NCBI GenBank assembly: GCA_035465955.1
Contig: DATIVK010000212.1
Location: forward strand, 1-6,733
Length of the DNA stretch: 6,733 nucleotides
Reading direction: 5' to 3'
Origin: DATIVK01 sp035465955
GTDB lineage: Bacteria; Myxococcota; Myxococcia; Myxococcales; Anaeromyxobacteraceae
Part shown: piece after piece, positions 5,981-6,733 of the stretch
Numbering within the stretch: the first letter of the stretch is position 1
Layout of the letters: every line of letters starts with the position of its first letter
Program-made: the position numbers and the translations under genes
Notes under the pieces: generated by a model
Databases searched by the model: none
What the model was told of the DNA's origin: nothing
The model's input: the letters and a program-made list of their open reading frames with translations, nothing else

Positions 5981-6733
5981 GTGCCTCCCTTCGACGCCGG
6001 CGCCTTCCGCCACGAGCTGACCCAGCGGGTCGGGGCGGCCGTCGAACGGCTCCGCGACGAGGTCGGCACCGAGCACCTCTACTCGGTCGCCCTCGTCGTC
6101 AGCGGCGAGGAGCACTTCGCCTGGCTGGCCGTCTCCGCCAACACCGAGGAGGGGCTGGCGCGGCGCGCGGCGGCGCTCGCGCTCGAGGATCCGCGCTACA
6201 ACGGCGACGCCGGGCGGCGGCTGCTGCGCTGGTACGCGCCGCGGTGGGCGTGGCACGACTTCTCCCCCGAGGTGCGGTCCCTCGCGCTCCCGGACCTCGC
6301 GTCGCGGACGCCGGCGCAGGACCGGGCCATCTACGACGCCCTCATGGGCGCGCTGCGCACGCTCGATCGCGCAGGCCGCTTCGGGCGGGGCGCCGACCGG
6401 TGCTTCCTGACGCTCGCCGTCACCTGCCCCCACGCGAGCAAGGCGTTCTTCCAGAAGGGGCTGCGGCTGCTCAACCCCCGCCCCGTCCTCGACCGGCACC
6501 TGCACGAGACGTCGCCCGAGCCGCTCGTCCGCTGCGTCAACCGCGCGCTGCGGCGGGAGCGGCTGCGGATCTGGCTCGCGCTCTACGAGGACCTCTACAT
6601 GGAGTGGAACACCCCGATCGCCGAGGAGGCGCGGGCGCGGGGCATGTCGCCGTGGGACGTCGAGGAGCAGCTCGTGAGGTTCGGGGCGAAGGCGGTGCCG
6701 CACCTCGTCGACCTCGTCTCGCACTACGGGTTC
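5972..6733 (+). CDS. Uncharacterised DUF4303-like protein, 3'-truncated by window edge
   Basis: An open frame of 254 codons without a stop to the window edge, with the G/C-rich third positions of the neighbouring genes. Residues ~7-170 recall DUF4303: an amphipathic first helix (AFRHELTQRVGAAVERL), a strand with LYSVALVV (36-43), NTEEGL (57-62), the aromatic RWYAPRWAWHDF (86-97), then a helix and GRFGRG followed by a strand (FLTLAV) and a LLNPRP turn (166-171). After that comes an extension of at least 80 residues, mostly helical by composition, with LALYEDLYMEW (202-212) and a HEAT-like ending, FGAKAVPHLVDLV (237-249). No signal peptide or membrane segment is seen. Some DUF4303-type proteins are discussed as immunity-like, but nothing here shows a toxin partner. 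The start could be ATG 5972 or GTG 5981; ATG is reported only because it is the longer model. The gene follows the glycosyltransferase after 29 bases. Function unknown; the family call is from memory of motifs. Confidence 0.7.
   Translation, partial: MPGVPPFDAGAFRHELTQRVGAAVERLRDEVGTEHLYSVALVVSGEEHFAWLAVSANTEEGLARRAAALALEDPRYNGDAGRRLLRWYAPRWAWHDFSPEVRSLALPDLASRTPAQDRAIYDALMGALRTLDRAGRFGRGADRCFLTLAVTCPHASKAFFQKGLRLLNPRPVLDRHLHETSPEPLVRCVNRALRRERLRIWLALYEDLYMEWNTPIAEEARARGMSPWDVEEQLVRFGAKAVPHLVDLVSHYGF

Noticed and set aside
5597..6724. 375-codon minus-strand open frame over the last gene
   Set aside because: It competes with the 254-codon + strand frame. The + frame has G/C-rich third positions, hydrophobic strands and recognisable motifs (NTEEGL, RWYAPRWAWHDF), while the minus frame crosses into the glycosyltransferase and is Arg/Pro/Glu-rich.

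Overview
This window is a run of eight genes, all on the + strand. The DNA is very GC-rich (well above 70% by eye), with strong G/C preference at third codon positions and almost no non-coding space. The first six genes encode six of the seven shikimate-pathway enzymes: 3-dehydroquinate synthase (aroB), type II dehydroquinase (aroQ), shikimate dehydrogenase (aroE), shikimate kinase (aroK), EPSP synthase (aroA) and chorismate synthase (aroC). Together they cover every step from DAHP to chorismate. Only DAHP synthase is absent, and it may lie outside the window.

Layout: aroA enters from the left edge and lacks its first ~130 residues. It overlaps aroE by 4 bases, aroE overlaps aroC by 4, and aroC overlaps aroK by 20. 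The longest gap, 52 bases, comes next; it holds the most conspicuous AT-rich patch between genes and a possible leaderless promoter for aroB. aroB overlaps aroQ by 4 bases. Twelve bases later a family 2 glycosyltransferase with a C-terminal Rossmann-like domain begins. After 29 more bases comes an uncharacterised gene, DUF4303-like by its motifs, which runs off the right edge without a stop. The spacing suggests one tightly coupled operon, possibly with internal promotion at aroB and at the last gene.

Organism: base composition, compact operon, class II-type EPSP synthase and type II dehydroquinase fit a high-GC bacterium. The glycosyltransferase with its C-terminal domain reminds me of Myxococcota/Deltaproteobacteria (Anaeromyxobacter-like), but this is a weak guess. 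I see no mobile element, RNA gene, CRISPR array or clear intrinsic terminator. No stretch over 300 bases lacks a gene.

Most of the window is ordinary core metabolism. The parts worth a second look are the class II signature of AroA, the altered metal-site residue and short lid of AroK, the two -10-like elements placed exactly 7 bases before start codons, the two-domain glycosyltransferase, and the C-terminal extension on the last protein. I did not find a convincing new biological system.
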